A stretch of DNA of 64,000 nucleotides from Thraustochytrium sp. TN22 (Eukaryota; Sar; Bigyra; Thraustochytrida; Thraustochytriidae): contig JABLUY010000119.1 of assembly GCA_013306675.1 (NCBI GenBank), positions 1 through 64,000 of the forward strand. Reading direction: 5' to 3'. This document shows positions 10,566 through 20,759 of the stretch, piece after piece. Under the pieces are notes generated by a model. That model was given only the letters and a program-made list of their open reading frames with translations. It did no database searches and was not told the origin of the DNA. Made by a program: the position numbers and the translations under genes. Within the stretch, counting starts at the first letter, position 1; the number at the start of each line of letters is the position of its first letter.

Positions 10566-10810
10566 GCTCTCGCGCCTCCTCGCGCCGCGCCGCGCGCGTC
10601 TCGGCTCTGCTCGCTGCGCTGCGTCCGGACCTGGCTTCTTTTTGCCTGAAAACTGTCCAGGCAAGAGGGGGGCGCGGGAGGAGAAAATGAGTCCAGCCTG
10701 GACTCTCGACTACTCCAAACTCCATTCTCCTCGCCGCAAACTCCGTTCGGATCGAGCACGCGCGCAGTGCCTGCACTTGCGCGGCTGGCGCGGCTGGCGC
10801 GGCCGGTAAG
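10566..10810. promoter_or_regulatory. Divergent promoter between CENP-M-like gene and SRP receptor alpha
   Basis: 245 bp separate the two starts. The half near SRP receptor alpha has two copies of GCGCGGCTGGCGCGGC-like sequence immediately before the ATG. No TATA box seen. Confidence 0.5.
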
Positions 10811-12523
10811 ATGCTGGACGTCTTCGTGATCTTCTCCAAGAGCGGGCTGGTGCTGTTCAAGTACGAGCTGGCAACGCTCAAGGGCGACCCGGTCGATGCG
10901 CTCATCCGCACGGTGCTGCTGGAGAATCGCTCGACGACGGAGGCCGTCTTCACGCACGGGGCGTACGCCGTCAAGTGGAAGCTGGTGAACAAAGCAGGCC
11001 TGGTCTGCGTCGCCGTGTACCAGAGCTCGCTCGCGCTCACCTACGTGGACGACCTGCTGGACTCCGTGGCAGTGGCCTTCTCGCGCGACTTCAAGGAGGA
11101 GATCGCCGAGGCAACAGGCACGCTCGACTTCGCCGCCAAGTTCGACCAGCTGCTCTCTGACGCCGAGGACGCCAGCCGCAAGGCGCGGCGCGCGCCGGCG
11201 CAAAAGCAAAAGCAAACGAAGCAGCCGGCGTCGCCCGAAGACGACCACAACACGGACAATGAAGACGAAGACGAGTTTGCGCAGTTCAGGTCCCGCCGGC
11301 TTGATGGCCCACGCGACAATGCGCGCCGCAAGGGGGGCGGCTCGCGGTCGCCCAAGGCGTCGTCGTCTTCCAAGCGCGCGTGGAATGAGAAGGCGGCGCT
11401 CACCGAGGAGGAGGCCAGCGCGCTCGATGTCACGGGCACCAACACGTCCGTGAGCGCTGCTGATGTGGACGCGGCCGAGCTGCGCAAAGCCAAGGTCTAC
11501 TTGCCTGACGAGGACAACGCCAGGACCGACCTGGACCTGGACGAGGACGACGCTGACGAGGAGGCGGGCGACGATGGCGGCTGGAACTTTGGTTCCTCTG
11601 CTGTCGGCAGCTTTTTCCAGCGCCTGACCGGGCAAAAGCCGCTTTCGCGCGAGGACCTGGAGGAGCCGCTCGACACCATGCAAAAGCAGCTGCAGGCGCG
11701 CAACGTGTCCGCAGTTGCGGCGCGCGAGATCTGCGAGGCTGTGCGCCAGGACCTCGAAGGGCAGAAGCTCGGCAGTATGACGCGTGGCATCTCCACCGCC
11801 GTTCGCGAGTCATGTGAGAAGGCTCTACAGCGCCTGCTCGCGCCTAAGCGCAACATTGACGTCCTGCGCGAGGCGCGGGCTGCCAAGGCTGAGGGCCGCC
11901 CCTACACGATGGTCTTCATTGGCGTCAATGGCGTCGGAAAGTCCACCAGCCTCTCCAAGGTGTGCTACTACCTCAAAAGCAATGGTCTCAAGGTGATGCT
12001 CTGCGCGTGCGACACCTTTCGCTCTGGCGCCATCGAACAACTCAAGGTGCACGCGCGCAACCTCGATGTGCCCGTCTTTGAGTCCGGCTACAACAAGGAC
12101 GCCGCCAGCGTCGCCGTGAACGGCATAAAGCAGGCCACCGAGACCGGCATCGACGTGGTGCTCATTGACACCGCTGGCCGCATGCAAAACAACGAACCGC
12201 TCATGCGCTCGCTTACCACCCTTGTCGACCGCACCAAGCCCGACCTCTGCGTCCAGGTTGTCGAGGCCCTTGCCGGCAACGACGCCACAGACCAGCTCGT
12301 CCACTTTGACAAGGCGCTCAAGGACTTTGCCAAGGCCTCCGTCCCACGCACCATTGATGGCATGATCATGACCAAGTTTGACACCATCGGCGACAAGGTC
12401 GGTGCCGCCATCTCGCTCGTACATGCCACCGGCCAGCCCATCGTCTTTGTGGGCACCGGTCAAAAGTACACCAACATTAACAAGCTCAACGCCAAGAAGA
12501 TCGTCCGAGTTCTTCTACAGTAA
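10811..12523 (+). CDS. SRPRA: Signal recognition particle receptor subunit alpha
   Basis: 570 residues (human about 638). The N-terminal SRX longin-like domain (MLDVFVIFSKSGLVLFKY...) binds the beta subunit at the ER membrane. A charged acidic/basic linker (about 115-240) follows, then the SRP-type NG GTPase: GVNGVGKST (G1), DTFRSGAIEQLKVHA, DTAGRMQNNEPLM (G3), TKFDTIGDKVGAA (G4 region) and the C-terminal GTGQKYTNINKLN. It docks SRP-ribosome-nascent chain complexes at the ER through reciprocal GTP hydrolysis. All motifs are intact in one exon, and the ATG at 10811 is the natural start of the SRX domain. Confidence 0.97.
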   Translation: MLDVFVIFSKSGLVLFKYELATLKGDPVDALIRTVLLENRSTTEAVFTHGAYAVKWKLVNKAGLVCVAVYQSSLALTYVDDLLDSVAVAFSRDFKEEIAEATGTLDFAAKFDQLLSDAEDASRKARRAPAQKQKQTKQPASPEDDHNTDNEDEDEFAQFRSRRLDGPRDNARRKGGGSRSPKASSSSKRAWNEKAALTEEEASALDVTGTNTSVSAADVDAAELRKAKVYLPDEDNARTDLDLDEDDADEEAGDDGGWNFGSSAVGSFFQRLTGQKPLSREDLEEPLDTMQKQLQARNVSAVAAREICEAVRQDLEGQKLGSMTRGISTAVRESCEKALQRLLAPKRNIDVLREARAAKAEGRPYTMVFIGVNGVGKSTSLSKVCYYLKSNGLKVMLCACDTFRSGAIEQLKVHARNLDVPVFESGYNKDAASVAVNGIKQATETGIDVVLIDTAGRMQNNEPLMRSLTTLVDRTKPDLCVQVVEALAGNDATDQLVHFDKALKDFAKASVPRTIDGMIMTKFDTIGDKVGAAISLVHATGQPIVFVGTGQKYTNINKLNAKKIVRVLLQ

Positions 12524-12574
12524 GCCTTCGGTAGTAATTAACAGGGAAAAAAGGCATCACGTGTACCAGTAAAC

Positions 12575-12750
<176 letters not shown>

Positions 12751-13043
12751 ACAATCGAACGAACGAACCAAGCAAGAACATACAGCGCACGGCAGAGGCT
12801 TGCACATGAGCGAACCTGGTCCGGAAGAGATAGCCAGGAAACAAAGACAGCGCCACTCGCTAAAAGAACGAGCGAAACGTCCGATTGATCACCTCATCAC
12901 GCCGCGCGCGCATGCGACGGCCTTGTGTGATAAACAGAACAGCGCGACTGGCAACGATGAGCGAAAATGTCCGACGGGTGCATGGCCAAGCAAAATTGCA
13001 CTGCAAATGTCGTCAAAGAGCTCCTTCTTGGTAAATGTTCCTC

Positions 13044-16000
13044 CTACAGCGCACGGGTGAAGAGATCGCGATCAATCTCCAAAAGATCCTGGAGGATGGT
13101 TTCAGGCGTTGTGCCGATGAGACGCGCAAGCTGCCGCTGCGTGATGGCATCCAAGACGGCAAACTGGTACAGGAGCGCGCCATCGCAAATGTTTCGTGAG
13201 CGCTGGCGCCGCAGCGGCTCGTCGTAGAGCGCGAGGCGAAAGGCGCGCGGATTGAGCCCGGCATTGCGTGGCACGAGCCCGGACGTGGACATGGCGGCCT
13301 GCAGCGCGAGTAAGCGGCGGAACTTGGACTCGTGGCACGGAATGAGCGCGCCAATGGCGCCGTCCAGGGTACCGTAAAGCGACACAAGGTGGTCCCGCGA
13401 GACGGCAAGACGCACGAGATGGTTCACCGGCGCGCCAACGTTGATCTCGCCGCGAGCCACGAGGAAGCGCTTGTTGTTGAATTGCTTGATGTGCAGGTTG
13501 CCGTTGTTGTCCGAGGCCACAATGCCAAGCTGGCGCTCGAGCTGGACAAAGTCCGCGGCGTAGGTCTGCATCGGCTGCGTGTCCTTGGCCATCTTGCGAA
13601 ATTCGCGTTCTTGCGTGTGCCAGTGAATGAACTGCACGGACTTGATAAGGTCACCCACGACAATGTAGTTCTTGATGCTGCGCAGCGCAATAGCAGAGAA
13701 TGGTGTGTCCACGAAGGACCGCGCCACAAAGTCCGACTGGTTCGGGTCGTAGTAGAAGATGCGCAGGCTACACGGCGAAGAGCCGAACGAGCATACAAGG
13801 TGACCGTCCACGCTGCACACCGAGGTGACCGGCCCGCGAATGTGGCGGCTCTCGATCTTGTTCCAGAGCTTGATGCGCTTCTTTTCCACTTCAAAGATGA
13901 GCACGCGCCCCTTGCACCCGGCGTCCTCGCCCTCGGGCCCAACGAAGCCTGTGCCCACGGCGCAAAACTCCACCATCTTGCGCGACGAAGTGTTCTGCGG
14001 CGACACGTCAATCGTCACGCTCGTCGCGGAGATACCCTTCTCGTACCGCTGCAGCGTGTACTGGTCCAGCACGCGCAAGGTGTCGGCGCACAGGAGGCGC
14101 ACCAAGGACCGCGTGCGCACCGCCAAGTGCGTCTCCTCGGTGGGGTCGTCCTCGTGACACAGCAGAAAGTGCGCGCGAGAGCGCGCGTCGTACTCCACCT
14201 TGGTGACGGACGCCTGCAGGGGCACCTCCACCATGGGGACGCTGCCGCCGTGATCCAAACGTAGGTGTCGCATGAGCTTGAAGCCCGCGTACGCCATGAG
14301 CCGCGGCAGCGCCTCGCCGTCCGGCCCGTGTGTGGACGCCAGCATCAGCAGGCGCCCGCGATTCACCGTCATGCTATGTACTGCGTAGGCGTCCGTGTCG
14401 ATGCGTAGAACGGCGATTGACCCCCGCGCCCCCACCACGCACGCCGACGTGCCCTGACTCGACAAGAGCAGCATGCCGCAGAACCCGTTCAGGTACTCAA
14501 AAGGGACCACACGTAAGTTGAGTCGCCGCGCCGTACGCCGCGCCTTGAGCCCGGCGCCCGCGCCTGAGGGCTCCATGCGCTCGCGTTTCTCGCCCACTTC
14601 CACCTCGTCCTGCATCTGCGCCTGCGACGCCCCGGCCTGGCCGTCCTCACCGTCCTCGCCGTCCTCGCCGTCCAAGTCCCGCTGCATTTGCTGCATTTGT
14701 TGCATTTGCTGCTGCTGCTGCTGCTGCTGCTGCGGGCGCGCGCGCTGCGACACGTTGCGGTCCAGGCGAGTCACCACGTCATGCTGCACACGATACAGAC
14801 GGTCCCAGTCATCCGCCACGCGATACAACAAGAGGTCGCCGTTCTGCAGCGCTAGGGCCAGACATACGACGGGCGCCACCTTGTACGAGGCCGAATGCGG
14901 GTCTGGGTCGATCCGGCCCACCTTGGCGACGCACAGGCTGCTAACACGCAACTTGGCGAGCACACCCTGGTGCGCTTCGAGCGCCCCCCCAAAGGCCGCA
15001 TTGCGCACCGTGGCCTCGCCAACTGCGAGCGCGTGGCTCGAGCGGAACTTGAGCGCACCGGAGGATACGTCGTAGACCTCAAGCGCGCCAGCGCCCGCCT
15101 CCGACACACCGCCGCGCACCAAGGCGCACCACAACCGCTGCGACGCAGGCTCGCGGAAGAGGCACCCGGACACCACGGGCGCCGCCTCGCCGCCGCCTTG
15201 CGCAAAGTCGATCTCTACCGGATCCACCTTTGACCGCGAGAAGCGCACCACACGCGGCTCGCGCTTCTGGGTTAGCACCAGCACGTGGTCCTCGCAGGAG
15301 AAAGCCGCACGCAGACTCATCTCGTGTTCCACGATCTGCTCGAGCGGCAGCTTGCGCTTCAGCACCGAGACGCCAGTCGGCGTCACGCGCACGATGCAGT
15401 CGCCGTGCGCCGCCAAGAGCAGCGTCGCCTGCGTGGAGACGAGCGCCACCTCGTCCGCGGCCAGCGGTTCCGTCTCCAGGCCACGGTCCTCGCCTTGGCA
15501 CCGAAAGGCCACCGCCGAGTGCGCGCCCGTGGTGGCCAACACCAGCGCCTCGGCCCGGTCGTCGCGCAGGTCCACGCAAAACAGGTTCTGGCAAGGTTCC
15601 TGCAGCTGACGATCCGCGAGCAGGTCTTCGAAGGCGTCAAGACGCAGGCCCGGGCACAGCACGCGCACGCCACCGTCGCGCCCGCGCCCGGCTGTCACAA
15701 CAATCTCCTTGGGCTTCCGCCGCTCGCTCTCGGCGCGCTCCACCTGCTTCAGCATGAGCGCAGCCTTGGTGTGCTTGCCCTCCGCCTGCATCTGCTGCGC
15801 CACCTCGTGTGCGCGCCGCACCACGACGTCGTCGGCGCGAATCTCCGCCACCGTGAGGCCGCCGACCGGCCCGCCCACGGGAAGCGCGTCATCTGCCCGA
15901 ATGCGGAGCGCCTCGAACGCCTGGTACGGGGCCACGCGCGCCACAGCCTCGGTCGCCTCCGCCGAGTTTTCTGCCTTTACCACTGTTGCCTCAGGATCGC

Positions 16001-17399
16001 CCACCTCGGTAGACTCAGTCTCGGCCTCGTACAGCTCGCGCTCGTCGGGGTCGTCCGCGAGCGCGCCATGCTGGCCCAGCGACGCGCGCGGCTTGAGAAA
16101 TAGGCGGAACGAGAGCAGCAGCGAGTCAGCCAGACGAGAGCCGAGGAAGATGCGCCGATCGTCTAGCACGCACAGGCAGGTGGCCTGATTCGCGAGCGCG
16201 CGCCACGGCAAGGTGAGCGCATCCGGCCCGACATCGAGAATCACGAGCTGGCCATACTTGAGCGACATGAGCAGCCGGTGATCGTCGATCCACGTGTACC
16301 GCACGCCGTCCAGAGTCATCTCCTCCGGTGCACGATCGCTCGGCACGAGCTCCACGTCGGCCGTCGTGCGCGCAAACCCGTTCAGCTCCAACGCGCGCTT
16401 CACGGAGCCGCCCACGATGTGGTGCACGGCGTTCTGCGAGAGCACTAGCGCGTCGCCGCTCGCCGTGGGCACCACCGCCAAGGCGTCGTGCGGAAGCCGC
16501 TTCACGCTCCACACCACGCTCACGTCCTCCTTGCTCACCGTAATCGCCGTGAGACGCGTCGTCCACCGTGCTGCCACGAGGCGGCCAGTGCCGGCGCGCA
16601 CCGGGCCGGCGTGGAGGACGGCCACCACCGGCAGCCCACGCTGGTCCTGCAAGAAGGCCATGTGCATCACCGACCCGAACGGGATGCCCACCTTGACCAG
16701 GTCCACCAGGAAACAACCGGGCGGCATCTCCCAGACGTCGTCCGTCTCGATGGCCACGTGCCGCACGGCGCGCGCCAGCCTCCCTGTCACGGCCTCCTCC
16801 TCCGCGAGCAGGTCCTCCTCCTCGGCCAGCTCTTCCTCGCCGCCCGCCGTCTCCCCGGACGCCATCCACAGCTTCAGCGTCTCAAACGGCATCACCGCCA
16901 GTTGCGACCCGTTCAGGTACATGGCGGCGCATCGCCGCTGCGGATCCACCTCCGCAAACGCGCGCGCGCCGTACCCATGCACGCGAAAGTTCCCCGGCGA
17001 CTCTGACCGCAGGTTGGACCCCAGCGCCTCACTCTCAAAGTTGTACAGCGCCACCGTGCGCAGTCGGTGCGGCCCGAGCTCCGGTGTCCAGCCCACCAGG
17101 CTCGCGCGCCCGCTCCCGAATGTCAGCAGCAGCAGGTCCAGCTGCGCTGCCGCCTTCTTGCCGCGCGCGCCGCTGCTCACCGCATTCACGCTCTCGACGC
17201 GGCCCATCAGCTCGAAGCTCGCGCACATGCGCAGCGCTGCGCCTCCCTCTTCGCCGCCCGCGTCCTCCACCACGTCGAACACCTGCAGCTCGCGCCCGCG
17301 CCCCACCACCACCTGCGCATGGTCGCTCCGCGTGAACCGTGCCGACACGCACGCGTCCACCGTGCCGGACGCCTTCAGCTCGCGCAGGCACGCGAACAT
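13044..17399 (-). CDS. CPSF1: CPSF160/CFT1, large subunit of the mRNA 3'-end cleavage and polyadenylation factor
   Basis: 1451 residues in one exon, the usual family size (~1440). It scaffolds the polyadenylation specificity factor (with WDR33, CPSF30, FIP1) that recognises AAUAAA-type signals in the nucleus. The protein is built of DDB1/MMS1-type WD-like propellers; LLLLTFGSGRASLVGW near the N-terminus and, in the C-terminal CPSF_A region, CKGRVLIFEVEKK, GPVTSVCSVDGHLVCSFGS, FVDTPFSAIALRSIKNYIVV, GDLIKSVQFI, ASDNNGNLHIKQFN and INVGAPVNHLVRL follow the human protein block by block. An insertion with polyQ/QM repeats and an acidic GEDGEDGED run (about residue 900) is lineage-specific. It reads divergently from 17399, with a GC-rich leader. 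Confidence 0.95.
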   Translation of the reverse strand: MFACLRELKASGTVDACVSARFTRSDHAQVVVGRGRELQVFDVVEDAGGEEGGAALRMCASFELMGRVESVNAVSSGARGKKAAAQLDLLLLTFGSGRASLVGWTPELGPHRLRTVALYNFESEALGSNLRSESPGNFRVHGYGARAFAEVDPQRRCAAMYLNGSQLAVMPFETLKLWMASGETAGGEEELAEEEDLLAEEEAVTGRLARAVRHVAIETDDVWEMPPGCFLVDLVKVGIPFGSVMHMAFLQDQRGLPVVAVLHAGPVRAGTGRLVAARWTTRLTAITVSKEDVSVVWSVKRLPHDALAVVPTASGDALVLSQNAVHHIVGGSVKRALELNGFARTTADVELVPSDRAPEEMTLDGVRYTWIDDHRLLMSLKYGQLVILDVGPDALTLPWRALANQATCLCVLDDRRIFLGSRLADSLLLSFRLFLKPRASLGQHGALADDPDERELYEAETESTEVGDPEATVVKAENSAEATEAVARVAPYQAFEALRIRADDALPVGGPVGGLTVAEIRADDVVVRRAHEVAQQMQAEGKHTKAALMLKQVERAESERRKPKEIVVTAGRGRDGGVRVLCPGLRLDAFEDLLADRQLQEPCQNLFCVDLRDDRAEALVLATTGAHSAVAFRCQGEDRGLETEPLAADEVALVSTQATLLLAAHGDCIVRVTPTGVSVLKRKLPLEQIVEHEMSLRAAFSCEDHVLVLTQKREPRVVRFSRSKVDPVEIDFAQGGGEAAPVVSGCLFREPASQRLWCALVRGGVSEAGAGALEVYDVSSGALKFRSSHALAVGEATVRNAAFGGALEAHQGVLAKLRVSSLCVAKVGRIDPDPHSASYKVAPVVCLALALQNGDLLLYRVADDWDRLYRVQHDVVTRLDRNVSQRARPQQQQQQQQQMQQMQQMQRDLDGEDGEDGEDGQAGASQAQMQDEVEVGEKRERMEPSGAGAGLKARRTARRLNLRVVPFEYLNGFCGMLLLSSQGTSACVVGARGSIAVLRIDTDAYAVHSMTVNRGRLLMLASTHGPDGEALPRLMAYAGFKLMRHLRLDHGGSVPMVEVPLQASVTKVEYDARSRAHFLLCHEDDPTEETHLAVRTRSLVRLLCADTLRVLDQYTLQRYEKGISATSVTIDVSPQNTSSRKMVEFCAVGTGFVGPEGEDAGCKGRVLIFEVEKKRIKLWNKIESRHIRGPVTSVCSVDGHLVCSFGSSPCSLRIFYYDPNQSDFVARSFVDTPFSAIALRSIKNYIVVGDLIKSVQFIHWHTQEREFRKMAKDTQPMQTYAADFVQLERQLGIVASDNNGNLHIKQFNNKRFLVARGEINVGAPVNHLVRLAVSRDHLVSLYGTLDGAIGALIPCHESKFRRLLALQAAMSTSGLVPRNAGLNPRAFRLALYDEPLRRQRSRNICDGALLYQFAVLDAITQRQLARLIGTTPETILQDLLEIDRDLFTRAL

Positions 17400-17589
17400 C
17401 CTCGCCGCCGCGCCTCGCGCCCCGCGCCGCTGCCGCCGCTGCCGCCGCGAGGCGCCGCGCCAGCCCCGCCGCCGAGGCCGCCTTTGATCTTTGCTCTGTC
17501 TGTACTCCGCCTATCTCTGGCCGTCACCGTTGGCCGCGCGCGCGGACAAGGTCAATGAGGAGGACGAAGAGGACAGGGACGACGAGGAG

Positions 17590-18138
17590 ATGGCCGACGA
17601 GGAGAAGGACGACGAGGAGAAGAACGACGTGGAGAAGGACGACGTGGAGAAGGACGACGTGGAGAAGGACGACGTGGAGAAGGACGACGTGGAGAAGGAC
17701 GACGAGGAGGTCAAGAAGAGAAGGACCGGGAGGACGCGCGGGACGCAGAGGACGAGGACGTGGCCGAGGTGGAGCAGCCGAAGAACCAGCGCTTCGGGAG
17801 GCGGAGGCAGCGCGGAACGTGAGGCGGGCAGCGCTGCCAGCGAAGTCTGGAAGGGTGCAGGCGCAGCGATGCGGCAGGAAGATGATCACGTCTGCGTTGG
17901 GCTGGAGTCGATCGCCTGGAACGGTGGCACCATGAAAGGACACTTGCACTTGCGTCATGACGAATCCTGGCCCAGCATTACTGTCAAGGTGTGCAGTGGA
18001 GAGCTTGAAAATCTGCGTGATGTTTTGTTGCAGAGCGTGACGAGTCTTTTGTATGCCCAGATGTCACGCTTTCCACAAAGCGAGCTCAAGACAAGGTGCT
18101 GCAGGGCAGACCAGTCAGCCGTTCCTCAGGCCGTGTGA
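17590..18138 (+). CDS. Uncertain acidic repeat protein (unresolved gene model)
   Basis: From the ATG at 17590 the frame starts MADEEKDDEEKNDVEKDD, runs through a DDVEK repeat, then turns into basic, unlikely sequence. A different frame stays acidic after the repeat and reads to a stop near 17820; beyond it, 17866-18138 has protein-like sequence again (GTMKGHLHLRHDESWPSI). A spliced gene is likely but I could not fix its exons, and no family is recognised. Confidence 0.25.
   Translation: MADEEKDDEEKNDVEKDDVEKDDVEKDDVEKDDVEKDDEEVKKRRTGRTRGTQRTRTWPRWSSRRTSASGGGGSAEREAGSAASEVWKGAGAAMRQEDDHVCVGLESIAWNGGTMKGHLHLRHDESWPSITVKVCSGELENLRDVLLQSVTSLLYAQMSRFPQSELKTRCCRADQSAVPQAV
17626..17700 (+). repeat. 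15 bp minisatellite, five perfect units
   Basis: Five exact head-to-tail copies of GACGTGGAGAAGGAC, flanked by degenerate copies from about 17596. In the acidic frame each unit encodes DVEKD, so it is probably a coding minisatellite. Confidence 0.95.
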
Positions 18139-18619
18139 AGCGTTCCTTTTTAAGCGAGGCTCCTCCGGCCTTTGCCTAAGTGTAAGTAGGCCTAGTCAGA
18201 GACCCCTCCCTCCTCAGTCAGGCTCTGTTTGGCCTAGGCGTGGTGCAGAATTTTGACTCTTTCGGCCAGAAGCACGTCAAGCACCTGGTGAGCGGGAAGC
18301 CGAGGCACCCCACGTAACTCCAGAGCATCGTAGGCAGACTCTGTCTCGGTCGCAGGTCTGCACTCGGCTGCAGCATCGAAGGGTAAAACATCATTGCGTG
18401 TTTGGAGCGGTGGTTAGGCTGCAGCTGGCCGGGCCCCGACCGGCGACGCGAGGTTGCATGGAAAAAAGCAAAGCAAAAGCAACCGCCTGGACGCGCAGCC
18501 TCCACTGGCAGGCGCGCGCGCAGCTGGTCAAGGCGGGGTGCGGCGAGGCGGCGCGGCAGCAGAGCGCCGTGCGCGCGCGCGGACCGAAGCGGCGGCCGGA
18601 GGCCACCTGGCGCAGCGAC
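18139..18619. other. Intergenic/leader stretch before an unidentified gene
   Basis: No separate gene is supported. The frame of the downstream gene is open back to an in-frame ATG at 18458, so part of this could be an N-terminal extension of it. Confidence 0.35.
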
Positions 18620-19210
18620 ATGGCGAGCCTGATGGAGGAGGACGAGGTGGAGGACGACGCGCTGCTGCAGTCCCTGCGACGCAGGCTGTGCAAGCTGCTG
18701 GGGCAGCAGGCGCGTGTGAACGACCAGTCGGTGGACGCCATCTTGGAGGGCATTGCGGACGGCAGGCTGGTCATGGACGACAGCTCGCCGGAGCAGACGG
18801 CGCGAGAGGCGCTGCGCGCTCTCGCCAGCATCGCGCGCGCCGTGCGGGCGCTGCGCGGCGGCGGCGGTGGCGGCGATGGCTGCACGGAAAACGCAGCGCC
18901 CAAGGAGGCGCTCAGCGCGCCGCCCAAGCGCAAGCTGCCAGACGCGACGCCCTTGGGTGCCAAGGTGTACCGCAAGCGCCGCCGATTCAAACCTGCACGC
19001 CCGAGTCTGGACGCGCTCGCGCCCTTGCCGGAGCCTGACCTGCCGGCCTCGCTCCTGCCGGCGCCCATGCCGGGGCCGAGCACGCCGACGAACCTAAAGC
19101 GCCGCATCACCATCGACAACTCAGAGCTGCAGCGTCTGCGCGACTTTTACTCTCAGGTTGACCAGGAGCCGCTCGCGGTCATGGAGCAGCAGACGCCGGA
19201 GGTCGCGTGA
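18620..19210 (+). CDS. Unidentified protein with basic, proline-rich C-terminal half
   Basis: 196 residues from the ATG at 18620 (MASLMEEDEVEDD); an in-frame ATG at 18458 would add 54. An acidic start is followed by a helical block (LLQSLRRRLCKLLGQQ...), a poly-Gly linker, a nuclear-localisation-like basic patch (KVYRKRRRFKP), and a C-terminal element LKRRITIDNSELQRLRDFYS then QVDQEPL that looks like a short conserved docking helix. I do not recognise the family; the layout suggests a nuclear adaptor. Bases and codons match neighbouring real genes. Confidence 0.55.
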   Translation: MASLMEEDEVEDDALLQSLRRRLCKLLGQQARVNDQSVDAILEGIADGRLVMDDSSPEQTAREALRALASIARAVRALRGGGGGGDGCTENAAPKEALSAPPKRKLPDATPLGAKVYRKRRRFKPARPSLDALAPLPEPDLPASLLPAPMPGPSTPTNLKRRITIDNSELQRLRDFYSQVDQEPLAVMEQQTPEVA

Positions 19211-19619
19211 AGGGGAGAGCACCCACCCAATAGAGCGATGTCCGCCCGGATGATGTCTCAGCTAAGTAGTAGAGAGAGGGAGCCTCGTCACCATGATAGA
19301 TTTTGGCAAGCTGCTTTTTATTTGCAAGTTCAAGTTCACGTCCACGAGCGCCTGCCTCGCCCAAGAAAGAAGCGGCATCCTCGCCGACCACGGCGAGGCG
19401 CCCGAGTCGTCCAAGGACGGCAGCGCCGCTCGCTGCGCCTCTCCAGCTAGCAGCTAGCGCGGCCCTGCGCAGCCGGCTGGGTCGGGCGAGCCAGGTCGTC
19501 AAGCAGCCAAAGCTTCAACCAGGCTCAGGGCCCGAGTGCAGTGCTTTGCGCTCGCCCGGAGCGCCTCGCTCGGAGCGCCTCGCTGCGCAGGGCGGCCTGG
19601 GCGCGCGCGCAGGGGGGCC
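19211..19619. other. Intergenic stretch
   Basis: Contains the 3' flank of the preceding gene and, from about 19480, the GC-rich leader of the next one. An open frame on the minus strand lacks an ATG and has no domain signal. Confidence 0.4.
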
Positions 19620-20588
19620 ATGTCGGAGTGGTCAGCGGAGGAGGCGCATCTGTACGCGCCGCCAGGCGGCGGGTGGCCGACGCGGCTGTCGCAGGGACGC
19701 GAGGCCGGGATCGACGATGACGACGACGACGACGACGGCGGCCTGATGCCGTCGCTGGAGGCGGCGAGCGCGGCGGCCAAGGACCTGCAGAAGCGCTGGG
19801 TGTCAGCCTGCAACATGATTGGGAGCCAGACCACCGTTCAAGTCATCAACTACACAAACGTGTCGTACGCGCTCACACTAGAGGTGGGCGGCGTCGTGTA
19901 CCAGCGCGAGGTGCTGCCGGCGAACGACGCACTGGCGTCGGGCGAGGAGCAGGGCGCCTCGCTCCTTGGCGGCCGCAGCAGTGCGCGCGACTACCTGGGC
20001 GCCAACTTCGCGGTCGTCAAGTTCAAGACGGGCTTCGTCTTCTACTCCATCAGCGCAACGCCGCTGCACGAGGATGGCGAATCTGCAGCGCAGGCGGCTG
20101 TCAAGGGCAAGCGCATGCTGCACTTTGTCTTTGGCGGCTCCAAGGTCTCCCTGCGCCTGGACCGTGCAGAGCCGCAGGGCTTCCGTCTTATCAACGAGAG
20201 TTCTGAGATTGGCGCCAACGAGATGTCCGAGGACCTCGAGCTCGTGCTGGAGAACACCAAGCGCCAGGCGCAGCACGTCAAGCAGACCTACTTGGACCCG
20301 GCCGCGGAGCAGATTCGCGCCAAGATCCAAGCCTCCATGTCGGGCCGGGACATGGGCCGCGCCGGCGGTGGCACGGGCGCAAACGCGTCCAGCGCTTTTG
20401 GATCCCAGGCCTATGACGACTACGGCGTTGCGGCGAGCGGCTCGGCTCCCCCCGCCGCCGCCGCCTCCTCCTCCTCCTCCTCCTCCTCCTCCTCCTCTGC
20501 CAAGGCGCAGCAGCAGAGCCGCGAGTCCAGCGCCGCCGAGGACCCGGCCAACCGCGCGTACTATCCCTTGATTCATTACGACGTGTGA
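19620..20588 (+). CDS. Unidentified acidic-N-terminus protein with Ser-rich C-terminus
   Basis: 322 residues from the ATG at 19620 (MSEWSAEEAHLYAPP). A poly-Asp run (about 32-39) precedes a predicted helix (SLEAASAAAKDLQKRW), then a beta-rich region (TTVQVINYTNVSYALTLEVG; FAVVKFKTGFVFYSI; MLHFVFGGSKVSLRL) that probably forms one compact domain, then a helix and a Ser/Ala-rich tail ending AYYPLIHYDV. No membrane segment or known motif. Family not recognised; coding is supported by composition and by the protein-like beta core. Confidence 0.65.
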   Translation: MSEWSAEEAHLYAPPGGGWPTRLSQGREAGIDDDDDDDDGGLMPSLEAASAAAKDLQKRWVSACNMIGSQTTVQVINYTNVSYALTLEVGGVVYQREVLPANDALASGEEQGASLLGGRSSARDYLGANFAVVKFKTGFVFYSISATPLHEDGESAAQAAVKGKRMLHFVFGGSKVSLRLDRAEPQGFRLINESSEIGANEMSEDLELVLENTKRQAQHVKQTYLDPAAEQIRAKIQASMSGRDMGRAGGGTGANASSAFGSQAYDDYGVAASGSAPPAAAASSSSSSSSSSSAKAQQQSRESSAAEDPANRAYYPLIHYDV

Positions 20589-20759
20589 GTGCCATGTGGA
20601 GGTGAGAGAAAACTCTACTAACTTATCCACGTGCCACGGGAGGCGCGCCACGACGGCGGCAAGCTTGAAAACTCAAACTCCGCAGCCCGGCTGATTGGCC
20701 ATGAAGAAAAAAGATAGATCATGATGTGAAGCTGGCCTGCCCCGGCCAAACCAGTCGCG

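Noticed and set aside
17399-17590. Non-ATG N-terminal extension of the acidic repeat frame
   Set aside because: It begins with TTG and lies in the divergent promoter of CPSF160.
19179-19502. Minus-strand frame resembling a mitochondrial-targeted small protein
   Set aside because: It has no ATG start and overlaps the end of the preceding gene; no family match.
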